A DNA stretch of 41,136 nucleotides. It comes from Cochliopodium minus. Lineage: Eukaryota; Discosea; Himatismenida; Cochliopodiidae. Position numbers and translations under genes: made by a program. The notes under the pieces are model-generated. The model searched no databases and was not told where the DNA came from. It saw only the letters and a list, made by a program, of their open reading frames with translations. Below, piece after piece: positions 21,378 to 33,900 of this stretch. How positions within the stretch are numbered: position 1 is the stretch's first letter; the number at the start of each line of letters is the position of its first letter. Location of the stretch: assembly GCA_024220525.1 (NCBI GenBank), contig JAMYWO010000319.1, forward strand, positions 1 to 41,136, read 5' to 3'.

Positions 21378-24311
21378 TCATTTGTTTACAGATTCGATAT
21401 TTGATTGATTGAAAAATCCAGTGGGTAAGTGAAGTTGCAATTTTTCTTTGATAGGATTTCCAAGAAAAGAGAAATTTTCAAAAGGAATTTTGAGATAGTT
21501 GTTAGCAATAAAACCCAAACAATATTCAAAAACAACCTTGTTTTCTTTCTGAAAAGCAGAATCACACAACGAGCATACACTATCTACATTAAGCAAGTTG
21601 CTGATAAGAAAATTACATCTGTTGTCAACTTTATCAAGAGTATTTGGCAACTGAGTAGTAATTTGATTTTGAAAAGAAAAATCGTTTTTTTCCGAGAAAT
21701 TTTTGAATAAAAATTGTTTTTGAGAACTTTCAACACGAGAATGAACAGGCTCCGGGCTGAAAAAATCATCAAAAACTTTTCTCTTTTTGAGCATGTCGGT
21801 TGATCTTTGATTGTCTTGCAATCTCTTCTTTTTGTATTTTTCCAATTCCAACTGAAACTTGAGAATATTACTTTTCTCATCTTTATCACCTTTAAAAAAA
21901 ATTAATTTTAAAAAAATAAATAAGAAAAATAATAAAATTAAAAGATATTGAATAAAAATATTTAGACATGTCCAAAATTTACAACTTTCTTAGCGGATAT
22001 TAATTTATAACTAACAAATTTTAAACTGTTGTAAAATTTTGAACATGTCTAAAAAATATTGAAATAAAGTGAAAAATTTTACTAAAGCCCATCTCTTTTT
22101 TGAGGTTCAACAAAATGTCAACACCAGGCTTGCTCTTCACACCACGAGACTTATCGCTCAACTCAAACTGATCATTCTTGTTACCAAGGCGATCAAGATG
22201 ACCGATGGAGTTCAAAGTGTTGATGTTGGAGATGCTGTTGAGGTTGCCAGCAAGAGTTTCGAGGTTGCTCAAATTGTTGCTGAAGCTGTTTTGAAGGTTG
22301 GTAAGGCTGTTGTTGATGTTGTTGAGCTTGGTATTGATGTTGTCCAACTTGTTGAGTTTATTGTTGAGGATATTGTTGTGGTTGGTATCATTGATGAAGT
22401 GATGATCGTCAAAGGGGTTCTGGATAAAATTGTTGTTGACCATCTCTTCATTTTGGTTAATGTGGTCGATGAGGCCTGGGATCTCGTCCAAAATCGAGTT
22501 GGGATGGTTATTTTCCTCTTCGTTGTTTTGGTTAGAGTTGGAATGGTTTTTGTCATCGTTGTGGTTGAGATGATTGTTGAGGGTGGTGTTGATGAGGGAA
22601 TGGTCGTTCAAGAGATTATTGTTGAGGAGGGAGTTGTTAGAAGTGAAAAGAAAGTTGGAGTTGGATAGATCACCAGAGGGGTAAGTTCCGAAAGAAGGGT
22701 TGAAGGAGGAGTCGAAAGAAGGGAGATGATCATTCATTGGGGTGGTGTGTGATTGAGAAGATGGGCCATTAGGAGAGGTGTTTTTGGTGTTTTGTTGTTG
22801 TTGTTGTTGCAAAGGAAAGGGAGGGATGATTTGGGAATGAGATGTGGATTGGAGAAGGGAGATCGATTGGATTGGAGAGATGGTGGAAAGGGAGGAGCTA
22901 TTATTGTTGAGAGGGTTGGAAGAGCTGATCTTCTTGGAATCATTTTCTTCTTCGGTGGGATTATCTGTCTTGCGCGAAAGATCAAGGGAACCTTCTGTTT
23001 TGTCAAGTTGAAATTGTCTGTATTTCTCCAAAATGGATTTTCTTCTTTGCAACCGTGATTGCTTATCCTGATTGAGAGGTGTTAAACTCAAAGAAGAGGA
23101 GTTGGGATTGGAGCTGAGATTGAGGATGGGAGGATGTGTGATCTCCTTACCAACGCCATTAGGATCTGCCTTCTTAGATCCGCCACCGGGATTGATGGAG
23201 CCAAGGAGGGGATTGTTTGATTTGAGGGGAAATTTCACACGATGGATCTTATTTGCTTCGTTATCATAAGTGGTGGTGGATTTTCCATTGGAGGAAGAGG
23301 TGAGATTGGCAAAGGTGAGATCAGAGGAGGTGTAATATTTCTTGCGGGAATCCAAAGAGAAATCCTTCTCCTCCATGCACATGTTATGGTTGCTCGATTC
23401 AAACAACCAACTGCTATTGACGATCTTGATGCCCCATAAGATCGCATAGCGATATTTAATGCCCGATCTCTGCTCTGCTATGAGATGGGTGCATGTCTTG
23501 GTCAGATCTGGCGAATATAGACCTCCCATCTCTGTCAAGATTGAGCTCATTATTTTTCTTGCATTATGTGTGAATCCAGTCAAGGAGATCCTACATCCTG
23601 TCAATGGAGAGACCACATATTTCTCTGTCATCTCCCTTATTGAATTTTCCCAACATTTATTCAGCCATTCTGCATTCACCACTACTTTTCCAAGATTATA
23701 TGCAATTCTCGTCTCTTTGCTGTATCCTGTCTCTGATATCACTATATCTGTCTTTTTATTTGTTGTCTGCTCTATTTTTCCATTCATCATTATTATCTTC
23801 ATGTACAGCTTGGATCTTGGTTCCATGCTTTGACATACACATACATTCTGTTTTTCCAATGTTCTGCTCTTCAATGGATATTTCGCATCGTTTCTCAATC
23901 CCAATCCCTTCTCTACACTATCTACTATGAATTGTGTTCCCAATATTCTTGGTTTGTTATCTTCTATTTTAACAAACATGCTCTCCTTTTTGATTATATG
24001 ATATGCGTTATAAGATGCAAAATTTAAAAAAAAAAGTCTATTTTGTAATAATTATTTTATAAAATATTGGATAGGTGTATTTATATTCACAATAAATATT
24101 ATCTATTTCATTTTTCAAATTATATCAGTTTTCATTTCATTTATTTGTTTTTTACAATGTTCATTTCAGATGATTCCACCACGTGATATTGTGTTTTTTC
24201 ATTTCCTTCTTCCTCTATCAATTCTGCTCCATTATTTTTCAATAATTCTATCATTTCATCTCTTTTATGTACATTTTTATCTACAAATGCTGTTACTTTA
24301 TCAAATAACAT
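21378..24311 (-). CDS. TOPBP1/Rad4/Dpb11-like BRCT protein
   Basis: Exons on the minus strand: 24311-24156, 23985-22083, 21889-21378. The product is 856 aa. Three N-terminal BRCT-like units are visible. The first is residues about 1-80, MLFDKVTAFV through PRILGTQFIVDSVEKG. The second, about 98-175, has the motif VVVNAEWLNKCW. The third, about 182-265, reads GCRISLTGF, GGLYSPDLTKTCTHLIAEQ, KYRYAILWGIKIVNSSWLFES. This BRCT0-1-2 layout and the spacing GC-x-I-x-x-TG resemble TOPBP1 and its yeast relatives, which bind phosphorylated Treslin/Sld3 and the 9-1-1 clamp in replication start and checkpoint signalling. Residues 300-640 are low-complexity Asn, Ser and Gln. The C-terminal exon has a basic patch KYKKKRLQDNQRS and no clear domain. 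More distal BRCTs of animal TOPBP1 are absent. Intron 2 (193 nt) contains an inverted-repeat element. The frame is consistent across both introns. Confidence 0.8.
21961..22055. mobile_element. MITE-like element with 26-bp terminal inverted repeats
   Basis: Left arm from 21961, TTTAGACATGTCCAAAATTT then ACAAC. The reverse complement of the right arm, ending at 22055, is TTTAGACATGTTCAAAATTT then TACAAC. The arms differ by one substitution and one indel. The ends are flanked by TA, which fits a Tc1/mariner-type target duplication. The element is about 93 bp with no coding capacity and lies wholly inside the second intron of the TOPBP1-like gene. A second worn copy lies at 16713-16784. Confidence 0.65.
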
Positions 24312-24574
24312 TTTTTTTTTTTTATTTTTATGAAAATACTTGACAACAATTTTTTTTTATTTTATCATTTCGCTATTCTTTTGTTTGAAAGAGGATGATT
24401 TGTAATAATTTATAAATTACTCAACATTTCAAAGTGAAGGAAAAATAAAGAATTAATTGAAAAATAGGATTCTTTGTTAAATAAAATTTTTTTTTTTCCC
24501 TCAAATTTCAATATAAGAAACATAATCAAAAAAAGATGTTTAAATATGTTTATTTTTTTTTCATTTTGAATGAT

Positions 24575-27500
24575 TTATTCAAACACTCTAATGATGTGTT
24601 GATTGGTTGAAACAATTTCGACTTCAGGAGAATCCTCTTTCGAAAAAAGTAAAAATTTGAATCTGTTCAAATTATAATAACCACTCTTAACAAAACCAGC
24701 AGTGAATTTTATGACAATCTTACTGTTAGGAGGAAGCTTTTCTCTAGTTAAAGTTTGACCAGACCAAACAAAGCCAGTACCCCAAATTTCAGCGACGTTG
24801 GAATAAGTGTTTTTTAAATGAGAGGGAATAAAATTAGGAGGTACTGCTTCAAAAGAAAAGTCCAAAACTTCATCTTTAGGATTTTCCACTGTAATTGACA
24901 AAGGAACAAAGCAAATAGGATTTGTATTAAAGTCACATTTGTATTCGGAGGGAAAGTCAAAGTTGAACAAGAGAAGAGATTGCATTTCTTGTTTAGGATA
25001 GGGAGAGGATTTGTAATGGACCCAACTTTCATTGGACATAAAAGAAACTTTGAGGGAAGTACTCATACCTACTCTGTTATGAGATTTCCAGAAAATCATG
25101 AGATCGAGATCATTTTCTTGATACAATGGAGCAGGTGCTTCTTCCAAGATACTGTTTACTTTATTTAAAGAATAATAGTTGGAAGGAGTTTTTTCTTGGG
25201 ACAAAAAGGAAAAGAAAGGTTGAGAGGAAGAGTCTATTCCATTCTTTTGAGAAGTGATGTTGGTGTGTATCAAAGAGATTTTGTTTTTGTCAAAAGGTTT
25301 CTTTTCTTGTCTTTCGACCCGAAAGAAAATGTTGGCAGCCTCTTGAGGCTTGACACTCACGACTTCTTGATCGGAAATAGGTTTGAACATCCATTTAGGA
25401 CTGACGCCAGATATTTGAGTTACGTGAAAGATGGAATTCTCTTGTATATTCTCGATTTTTACACCAAGTAGAAAGGAATCACTCTTTTGACAACTTTTGT
25501 GGGCACTTGTTGTTATTTTGAAAGAAGGAGATACTTTGCAGTGAGCACTTATTCTGTATGATCTAGATTGGAGGATGCTTTTGTTGTCTATGTCGGGTTC
25601 ATAATAGATCAAGAATCTAAAATGTTGCAAGCCTTCCTTAGAACCAATCAACCACACGGGTATTTTGATGGATTTATCAATCTCCAGTCTGTTGAAATTG
25701 AGTTTAACAAGGGAATTATCTTTGGGAAGATTATCAATAATTTGTTGTGACATGACCTCGAAATCTTTCTTCTTAATGAAAGGCGAATCTCCATCTCTCG
25801 GTTCTCCAAAAAAGAAAAACTTTGGATGAGATATCTTCATGCAGAGATTGGAAAAAGTCTCCAAAGATCCGATGTTCTTGATAACCAAAACAAGTTTACA
25901 AATTTCTCCCTCAAAAATATTCTCAGGGAAAGGTTCTTCGAAATAAGCTTCAAGGAGAGGCATTTCACCACAAACTCTCAAGTCAAGCTTTTTGTTCTCT
26001 TCGTAATAAATTCCCTGTTGTTGTTGAGGTGTATTGTTGAGTCTGATCTTTTTGAGAGTGAGATTCCTCCTAACATCAACACCAAAGAGTTTATAAGCAA
26101 GGGAAACTATTTTGAGCTTTCCTTCTTTCTTTGGAATTACTGAAAAAACGATTTTCTTTCTTTCTGTAGGTCCCATGATAAATGAATAGGTCTCAACCTC
26201 GAAAATGTCCTTCCCTATCTCGCTTTGTGTACCTTTGACAGGGTTTGAGAAAGGAGCACTGAAGATAGCTACCAACTCCAAGTCTGAGATTTGAAGAGGA
26301 ACCAAAAGAGGATTTATAAAATCCACTTCAACATAAACATACTCTTCTATTGCAGATATTTTTTCTTTTGTTTTGGTTTCAACAACAAATGATGTGCTCA
26401 TTGATTTGGATGGTTTGAAGATTAGGGAATGTTCCATTTTGTCCCATATGTCGGATGTTCCTTGATCCTTCATTGCTTCTTCTTTGGTGGCGTAGTTTCT
26501 CAAATATACATTAATAGAAGATTTATCAACTAGAGGGATTTTGACATCAGTAGGCATTTTTCTGAACTCCATATTTTTCTAATAAATTTGAATTAAATTT
26601 AAAATAATAAAAGAAATTTTGTTTTACTTCAGCTGCATGAAGGTATTCTCTCAAATGGGTATTTTGTTTGAAAGGAGATGTTATAAGACAATTTTTCAAC
26701 AATTTTTCACTATAATACATTGATTGCAAATACTTATTTACAATTGCATATTGCCTTGAAAGTTTGATTTGGAGGTTGTTCTCAATAAATCCCCAATCCT
26801 TCTTTCTGTACATGTTATATATTACAGAGTAGCAACGTATAGCATGTTCGTGCAACCCTCCATTCTTGAATTTCTTTGCAGCTTCTAAAAGAGAGAAAGT
26901 GAAATATCTTAATTGAGGTTTCTCCACGTTAAGAAAAGAGAATGCAATTTGTTCTTTGATGAGACCATTTGTTGAATGTGTTAAATCCTAAAAAAAGAAT
27001 GAAAAACACGAATAAAAAATATGAATAAAAATAACTACAGTTTCTGATGCTTTAATCAATTGTTCCCTTGACGTGATATGATCAGATTTTAGTCTGTACA
27101 AAGTGGAGGATAACAAAAATACTCTCATCAAAAACCTGAATTGTTGGGGCTCTTGCTTTAAAGATAAATACTTTGAACACGCTTCGTTGAAACTTTTTTT
27201 GAGATCAGTGAGATTGCAATTTTCATCTCTGAGATAAGTTGAAAGAGCAATCATTTCGAGTGTTCCTGCGAAATGTTTAACTGAATTTTTGAACTCTCCT
27301 TGACATTCTTTGTAGTTTGTTAGTGCGACATCGTATTGTTGCAAAATAAAGGCAATATCAGCATACTTTCTCCTTAAACAAGCTGTTTGAAAACGACTTT
27401 CATTGTCACTAAAGAAAAAGAATTAAAAAACGAAACTGAAAAGTAAAAATTGTTTTTACTTTTCTGTTGTCTTTCTCGTAAATAAAAACCCCAAGTTAAA

Positions 27501-28855
27501 ACTAAAACTACTTTTGGTTTCAAACTAGAAAGAAAAATTAATTTCAATTCTTAATACACTCAAACCAATTGAATTTACCTTTGACTTTAAATCATTATAT
27601 ACATTAGTTAAATGAGGAAAAACAACTTGAGAAAATAACATTGATGTGAAATTTCCAATCTCTTCCCAATCATTTTTAGAAAGAAAACTTTCAACAGCAA
27701 CTCCACCTTGCATAGTAGTCTCCATTGAGCTAAGAGAATTGATTTTAAGAAAGCTGCAATACTCTTTTCCCAAAATAGGAACCATATTCTTCTGAAATTT
27801 TTCTTTAGCAACGTCAGTTGCACCTTCGTGATCATCATGTAGTAAAACATATCTCACTTTTATGTTTCCATCAACTTGTCCCTCAGGAAATACTCCTTGT
27901 GGAGGAGAAGTACTATTGTTTTTTTTTTTTTAATAATTGTTAAAAGGATTCAAAATAATACATACAAAAACGTCTTAATTTTTGAATTACCTATTATACA
28001 TTTTCTTTGCAGTCAAATTTAGGTCTTGTTCTTGTGATGAAATTACTACTACACAAGCTATTGGATGATTAAAATACTCGTGGTTTGAAACTCCCATGTT
28101 GGACATGTGTTGAGAACAATATTCAGTGAACCACGGGGTGATATCTTGGTTTTTTTTTATTGAATGATATTCATTGGCTCCATTGATAGATAAATTGAAA
28201 GGATATTCTGGATTGCAATTTTTTTCGATCGTTTTTGTTAAGATTTGATTGAATTCCGTCTCTGATGATGAAGAACTTTTTAGATCCACCAATTTCAATT
28301 GAAATTTATATGATTTTTCATTATTATCGAGCTTTATATCAACTATATTTTTGGATTTGTGTATTATATTGTTAGAATATTTAATATTATTGAATGAATG
28401 ATCTTGATAAATAATATTTCGCTTCATTTCGATGTAAATTTGACTAATAACTTTTTAAAATAATATCAATATCTTTTATTGAAGTATATTTGAAAATTTG
28501 ATCGTATAATTTGAATATATCTTTATGAAAAAGAATGATTGATCGTAAAATGTAACAAAGATTAATAGAATATGAATAAATAGTTAGATATCTCATTTAT
28601 TTAAATATAAAATTTTATCCCTTATGTTGTTTCATAAAGGGTAAAATATATTCTCCAATAAAAATATATTTCAATTATTTTCAACAGGAAATCTATATCA
28701 TTACCATTTCTGGGTGTATTGCAAAATGGAGAGATCAAATCTGTGAATGACATTCCATTTCTATTACATAGGGATGATGCTTCATCAGAAACAACAAATA
28801 ATACTCGTGGAGAATATATTTTCTGAATAAAAGATTTAAAATCAGAATAGTTCAT
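24575..28855 (-). CDS. TRAPPC8: TRAPPC8 (Trs85-like) subunit of the TRAPP III tethering complex
   Basis: Minus-strand exons: 28855-28705, 28450-27991, 27912-27579, 27524-27460, 27408-27039, 26987-26628, 26578-24575. The product is 1247 aa, close to the usual length of the family. The N-terminus FIQKIYSPRVLFVVSDEA resembles TRAPPC8 starts. The middle matches the Trs85 domain: RYVLLHD, ESFLSKNDWEEIGNF and the helical segment RKYADIAFILQQYDVALTNY with ALEM-like GTLEMIALS. The last, 2-kb exon is largely beta-sandwich material (VYVEVDFINPLLVPLQISDL, CKLVLVIKNIGSLETFSN) as in the family's C-terminal Ig-like repeats. The protein directs TRAPP to Rab1/Ypt1 activation in autophagy and ER-Golgi traffic. 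The first intron (254 nt) is longer than the rest, and a small exon in it cannot be excluded. Confidence 0.87.
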
Positions 28856-28917
28856 TGAAAATTTTTTCTTTCACTATTTTTTTTTTTTATTTTTTAATTT
28901 GATTGAAAAATTTTTTA

Positions 28918-28999
28918 GTTGAATCCTTCTTCTAACGAGAAGATAAAAAAATTAATGTTGAGTTGTGGCATTTCGCATTCAATTTGGGTGATAAAATGA
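28918..28999 (+). pseudogene. Orphan RCC1-repeat exon
   Basis: After a T-rich tract and AG at 28917, the frame reads LNPSSNEKIKKLMLSCGISH and then SIWVIK with a TGA stop. LSCGISHSIWV fits the RCC1 signature pattern (hydrophobic, two small residues, G-x-x-H, small, hydrophobic). No other blade lies near it. It sits between the start codons of TRAPPC8 and the next gene, so it is probably a relic of an RCC1 gene. The gene at 16850 is the nearest relative in the window. Confidence 0.5.
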
Positions 29000-29199
29000 T
29001 TTTTAAATTTTAATCTTTTAAATTAAAAATTTGAAAATTAAAAGCCAACAAATTGAAAAAAAAACTTAATTCGATTCAAAATCAAATGTAAAAATTGTCA
29101 CCTTGGGAAGTTTAACATAAATCGCAATAAAAAATACAGTTTTTTCAAACAAAGATATCGAAGTTTTTTGGTGTTTTTGGATTTGTGCTCCAAAAGGAA

Positions 29200-29969
29200 A
29201 TGTCAATAAATAAATTGGATTGTAAAAATATAAAAAAAATGAAAAGAAAAGTTGAAAATACAAATGAAAAATATCAAAAGAAATTAAATAAATTGATCAA
29301 AGCTATTGGAATAGATAATGAAGAAAATAGTGCACATCATCTATCATTTCCAAGTATATAAAAAAAATTATTTATTCCATTCATTTTCTCACATCATATA
29401 AAATTTTTGATTTCAAATCAGATATGTCAAACATTGATAACAAATCCAAATTGATACAGAAAAGTTGCAATTTATCAGTTGAATTGGTAGGATTAATTTC
29501 CCAATTACAAAAAAATAGCTCCAAAATAGATTCCAAACAAAACGAATTGATTGATCTATTGGATTTGAAAATCAATCCAATGTTAAGCGAAACAAAACAA
29601 TATACAGAAATTGGTTTATGGAAAAAAATACAAAGAAAAAATCTCCGCAATAAAAAACATTATGATGATTATTTCTCCAACAAACAAAAGATCGAAAAGA
29701 AACAAAAGGAAATTAATATGATTGAAAAAAATGAATCCACCAAGAAACAAACCTTCAAACAAGTCTATTTGGGTGAGGTGATGGAGAAGTATGAAGATGA
29801 TTTGGATAGATTGAAGAATAATGAGCAGAATCTCGATCAAGAGAAGATAGAGATTCTCATGGGTTGTTTGGAAAATGATGTCAACATCTTTGAAGATCTC
29901 GAGAAAAAGCTCTTCTCCAATAATAATAAAGATAACATCCATATACAGTTGAATCAAAAAAGGAATTGA
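29200..29969 (+). CDS. Small charged coiled-coil protein of unknown function
   Basis: Exons 29200-29353 and 29422-29969 give 233 aa. The first exon is very basic (KNIKKMKRKVENTNEKYQKK). The second holds helices such as LVGLISQLQKNSSKIDSKQN and EVMEKYEDDLDRLKNNEQNL, with predicted coiled coil at about residues 115-205. The C-terminus is Asn-rich. No catalytic motif, signal peptide or membrane helix is visible, and I do not recognise the family. A start at the second in-frame ATG of exon 1 (29239) is possible. Confidence 0.65.
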
Positions 29970-30139
29970 AGGATATATTAAATCCCCTTATTTATTCTCT
30001 AATTATTTTACCCATCATTTGCATTTGTTAATATTCTTTGAATAAATTTCAACATACCAATGATTATGTTGTTTCACATTTTTTCCTTTATATCTTTGAA
30101 AAATATATTTATATAAAAAAAATTTTGATTGGATTTTAA

Positions 30140-30774
30140 ATGGACGAAGAAACTGGAAGAATTAATCTTCATGAATTTGCAAAATCAAATGGAACTGATG
30201 AAATTATCGATGAGGTGAATTTTATTTGTTAGACAAACAAATAATTTTTTATAATTCTCTTTTGTTAGTTAGAAAAAGGAACCAATGTTGATATTCAATC
30301 CAACATGGGTGAAACTGCTTTGTTTTGGGCAGCCAGAGGTATTTTTAACATAAATAATACTTTAAAATCAAAGAAAAACAAAAATTATGTACTGAAAATA
30401 TTTATATATTGAGGAAAAAATAACATTTTATTGCTTTATACTTCAAATGTGCAAATAAAGAGATTTTAATCGACGATATATTTATTTACACTAAAGGTGG
30501 GCATGTTGATTCAATCAAATTATTGTTGGAAAATGGTGCAAATGTAAATCATCAAAATTCAAAGGGTGATACAGCATTACATATGGCTGCATTCAAAGAT
30601 CACGATGGTGCATGCCAAGAATTGGTAGATAGAGGTGCAAATAGAGAATTGAAGAATCAAAAGGATGAAAGACCATTGGATCTTGCAAAATCTAGACAAG
30701 TAAAGTATATTGTTGCTCCACCTCCAAGTGATGACGAAGATTTTGATGAGGCAGAGGATGAAGATAGTGATTAA
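30140..30774 (+). CDS. Small ankyrin-repeat protein with acidic tail
   Basis: Exons 30140-30214, 30269-30338 and 30497-30774 give 140 aa. There are three to four ankyrin repeats: LEKGTNVDIQSNMGETALFW, then GGHVDSIKLLLENGANVNHQ, then KGDTALHMAAFKDHDGACQE and LVDRGANRELKNQKDERPLD. The protein ends in a run of Asp/Glu (PPPSDDEDFDEAEDEDSD). Nothing beyond the ankyrin fold is visible, so it is probably a binding adaptor. It is 195 bp upstream of the myosin start on the same strand. Confidence 0.82.
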
Positions 30775-30969
30775 AACAAATATAAACAAGAAATTTTTTT
30801 GACCTTTTTTTATTGAAGCAAATATTCACTTTATTGGTCTATTTCACAATAGTTTTCAAGATATAATAATTATTCCTTTCAATTTTAATCTTACTAAGGT
30901 TTTTATCCATTTATTTACGAAGATATATTCAAAAGTTTTTCAAAGATTAAATTTGAAACAAATTTGAAA

Positions 30970-33900
30970 ATGAATCCTAAAACTTTACCCAAAAAGGTTT
31001 CCATCTCCTTTTTAGATTTTTTTTTTTATATCTGTTTAACTGAAAAAATTATTATAAATATTCGGTTTCTCTATATTGAACTATAATACATTTACAATAT
31101 GCTATAAACTGTATCAGATCAACTAAAATAAATAAATATAAATGTGAATAAAAATAATTTATTTTAAATTAAAAAATAAAAAAATATTACTCTCATTCGA
31201 ATATTTAAAAACAAACCACATTTTGCGAATATCAAATAAATTCAAATGGTACATTACAATAGATTCAAAATACTCAAAATAAATTATTTTTTATACCCAT
31301 CTTTTAAATAAGAATTATTGAAGCATTAAATTTTAATTCCATTTTATTCAATCATAAAGGCAAAATATACAAATGGTGTTGATGATTTAGTATTATTGAC
31401 AGAATTGAGTGAAAAAGAAATTACAGAGACTTTAGCAAAAAGATTTCAAAATGGTATCATTTATGTAAGAAGCATATTTTCAAATCCAAAACAACAAAAA
31501 AAAAAGAGAAAATTAATAATATCCTCTCAAAAAAAAAATATTTAAAAATTAATATATTTATATTTCTTTAACAAAACTATGAAAAAACCAATAAATTATA
31601 ATCAATAAAAAATAGACATATATCGGACCTGTACTTTTGGCAGTAAATCCATATGAAAAATTGGCAAATACTCCAATGAAACAATATAATGGAAAATTTC
31701 AACATGAAAATCCTCCACATATTTATGCACTATCAGAAGATACTTTCAGAAATATGAAAAATGACAGAGAAAGTCAATGTGTTATCATTTCAGGAGAATC
31801 TGGAGCAGGAAAAACAGGTAAAATAAAGAAGAGAACTAAAAAATTAAAAGATATAATTTAAGAAGCATCTATTGTCCCATAACCCCTTTATAATTAGAAC
31901 AATATAAGAATTAAAAAGGTTTATTTTTGACAAAAAATTAAAATTTTATTTATAGTTTCCAGTAAAATGATTATGGCATATATTGCTGCAGCCAGTGGTA
32001 ATTCAGAAGGTGTAGATTATGTAAAACAGGTCATTTTGAGCTCCAATCCATTATTGGAGGCGTTTGGTAATGCAAAGACTATTCGTAATGATAACAGTTC
32101 TCGTTTTGGTAAATATTTTGAGATTCAATTCAACAAGAGATCCGAGCCATGTTGCGGTAGAATCACCAACTATTTGCTTGAGAAATCACGTGTGGTGGGT
32201 CTCACAGAGGGTGAAAGAAATTTCCACATCTTCTATCAATTGGTATTTGGTGCACCAAGTGAATTGCTCACCTCCCTTCAACTCTATGAACCTAAATATT
32301 TCCATTATCTCAATCAGTCCTCTTGTGTAAAAGTAGATACTGTCAATGATAAAGAGGAGTTTATTGCTACTTGTGAAGCTATGAGAGTGATGGGTATCTC
32401 TGATACAATCAAGCAAAACATTTTTGAGCTCCTCGCTGGTATTTTGCATCTTGGTAATGTAAATTTCTTGGAGAATCAAAAGGGATATGCAAATGTAGAT
32501 GAGAATTCTTTGGAAGAATTAGATCTTGCTTCTAAATTGTTTGGAGTAGATTCCTCTGTTCTCAAGAATGCGATGTTATTCAGAGTTGTTGAAGTCCAAA
32601 GTAAAAGAGGATCCACCTATAATTCACCTCAAAACGTAGAACAAGGTAAATTAAAACATGATTTGCAAAATAAATCTATAATATCCTTAAATTTGGCCTA
32701 TACTGAATAATCCTTAAATTTTAAAAATAACAGCTGGATCTGCTAGAGATAGTTTGTCAAAGACAATTTACAGTAGATTGTTTGATTGGCTTGTTGGTAA
32801 AGTGAATGAAGCTTTATCTCAAGGAGGAGAATCCACTGATCTTGTGATTGGAATTTTGGATATTTTCGGATTTGAAATCTTTCAATGGAACGGATTCGAA
32901 CAATTCTGTATCAATTTCGTCAATGAGAAGCTCCAACAGTATTTCATCGAGTTGACATTGAAAGCAGAACAAGAAGAATATCAAGAAGAAGGTATCAAAT
33001 GGACACCTATCAAGTATTTCAACAATCAAGTCGTATGTGATTTGATTGAGGGTAAAAAGCCTCCAGGAATCTTTCAACTTCTCGATGATATCTGTTCCAC
33101 TGCTCATGCTGTCTCATCTCAAGAGGCTGATAACAAATTTCTTCAAAAGATGGGTGGAGGATGCCAAGGAAACAGATATTGGAGAGGTTTCAACACTGCA
33201 TTTTCTGTGCAACATTATGCTGGTGATGTAACTTATGAATGTTCAGGATTTACCGAAAAGAATAAAGATACTTTGTTCAAAGATTTGATTGAGACTGTCC
33301 AATCTTCCGAGATGCAATTCTTGGTTTCTTTGTTCCCTGAAGATGTGAGCGCAAGTACATCCAAACGTCCTACCACCGCTGGATTCAAGATGAGATCATC
33401 TGCTGCTGAATTGATGAAGGCTTTATCTTCTTGTACCCCGCATTATGTGCGTTGCATCAAGCCCAACGATCAAAAACAACCTAGAGTTTTAGATAGAGAG
33501 CGTGTGATCCATCAGGTCAAATATCTGGGTTTGTTGGAAAACGTCAGAGTGAGAAGAGCTGGTTTTGCTTACAGAGCTCCTTTCCAGAGATTCGTAAAAA
33601 GATATAAAAAGGTAAATTCTTTCCCCTTTGTCAATTAAAAAATACTCATAGAAAAATATTATCTTATTTGAATCAAATTATAAAATGTATTCATTGATAT
33701 CTGCATATCCATACATCTAAAACAATAATTTTTATAGTTATCACCAAAAACTTGGGGAACTTGGGGAGAATGGAATGGAGATGCGATCCAAGGAGTAGAA
33801 ACAATTTTGGCGGATGTTGGAATATCCAAAGATGCATATCAATTAGGTAAAACCAAAGTGTTTTTGAGAAGTCCAGAGACATTGTTCTTCCTCGAAGAAT

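Noticed and set aside
22021-22082. C-terminal extension of the BRCT frame ending FRHVQNFTTV
   Set aside because: It runs into the inverted-repeat element. A good donor at 22082 and the matching phase of the exon at 21889 show that this is intron.
22069-22668. Plus-strand 199-aa Val-rich ORF opposite the BRCT gene
   Set aside because: It is the antisense shadow of the Asn/Ser/Leu-rich low-complexity part of the BRCT protein. Its Val/Glu bias is what the reverse complement of AAC and AAT codons gives.
32064-32330. Plus-strand 88-aa ORF and the antisense ORFs inside the myosin motor exons
   Set aside because: Shadows of the motor frame with no family resemblance and no splice support.
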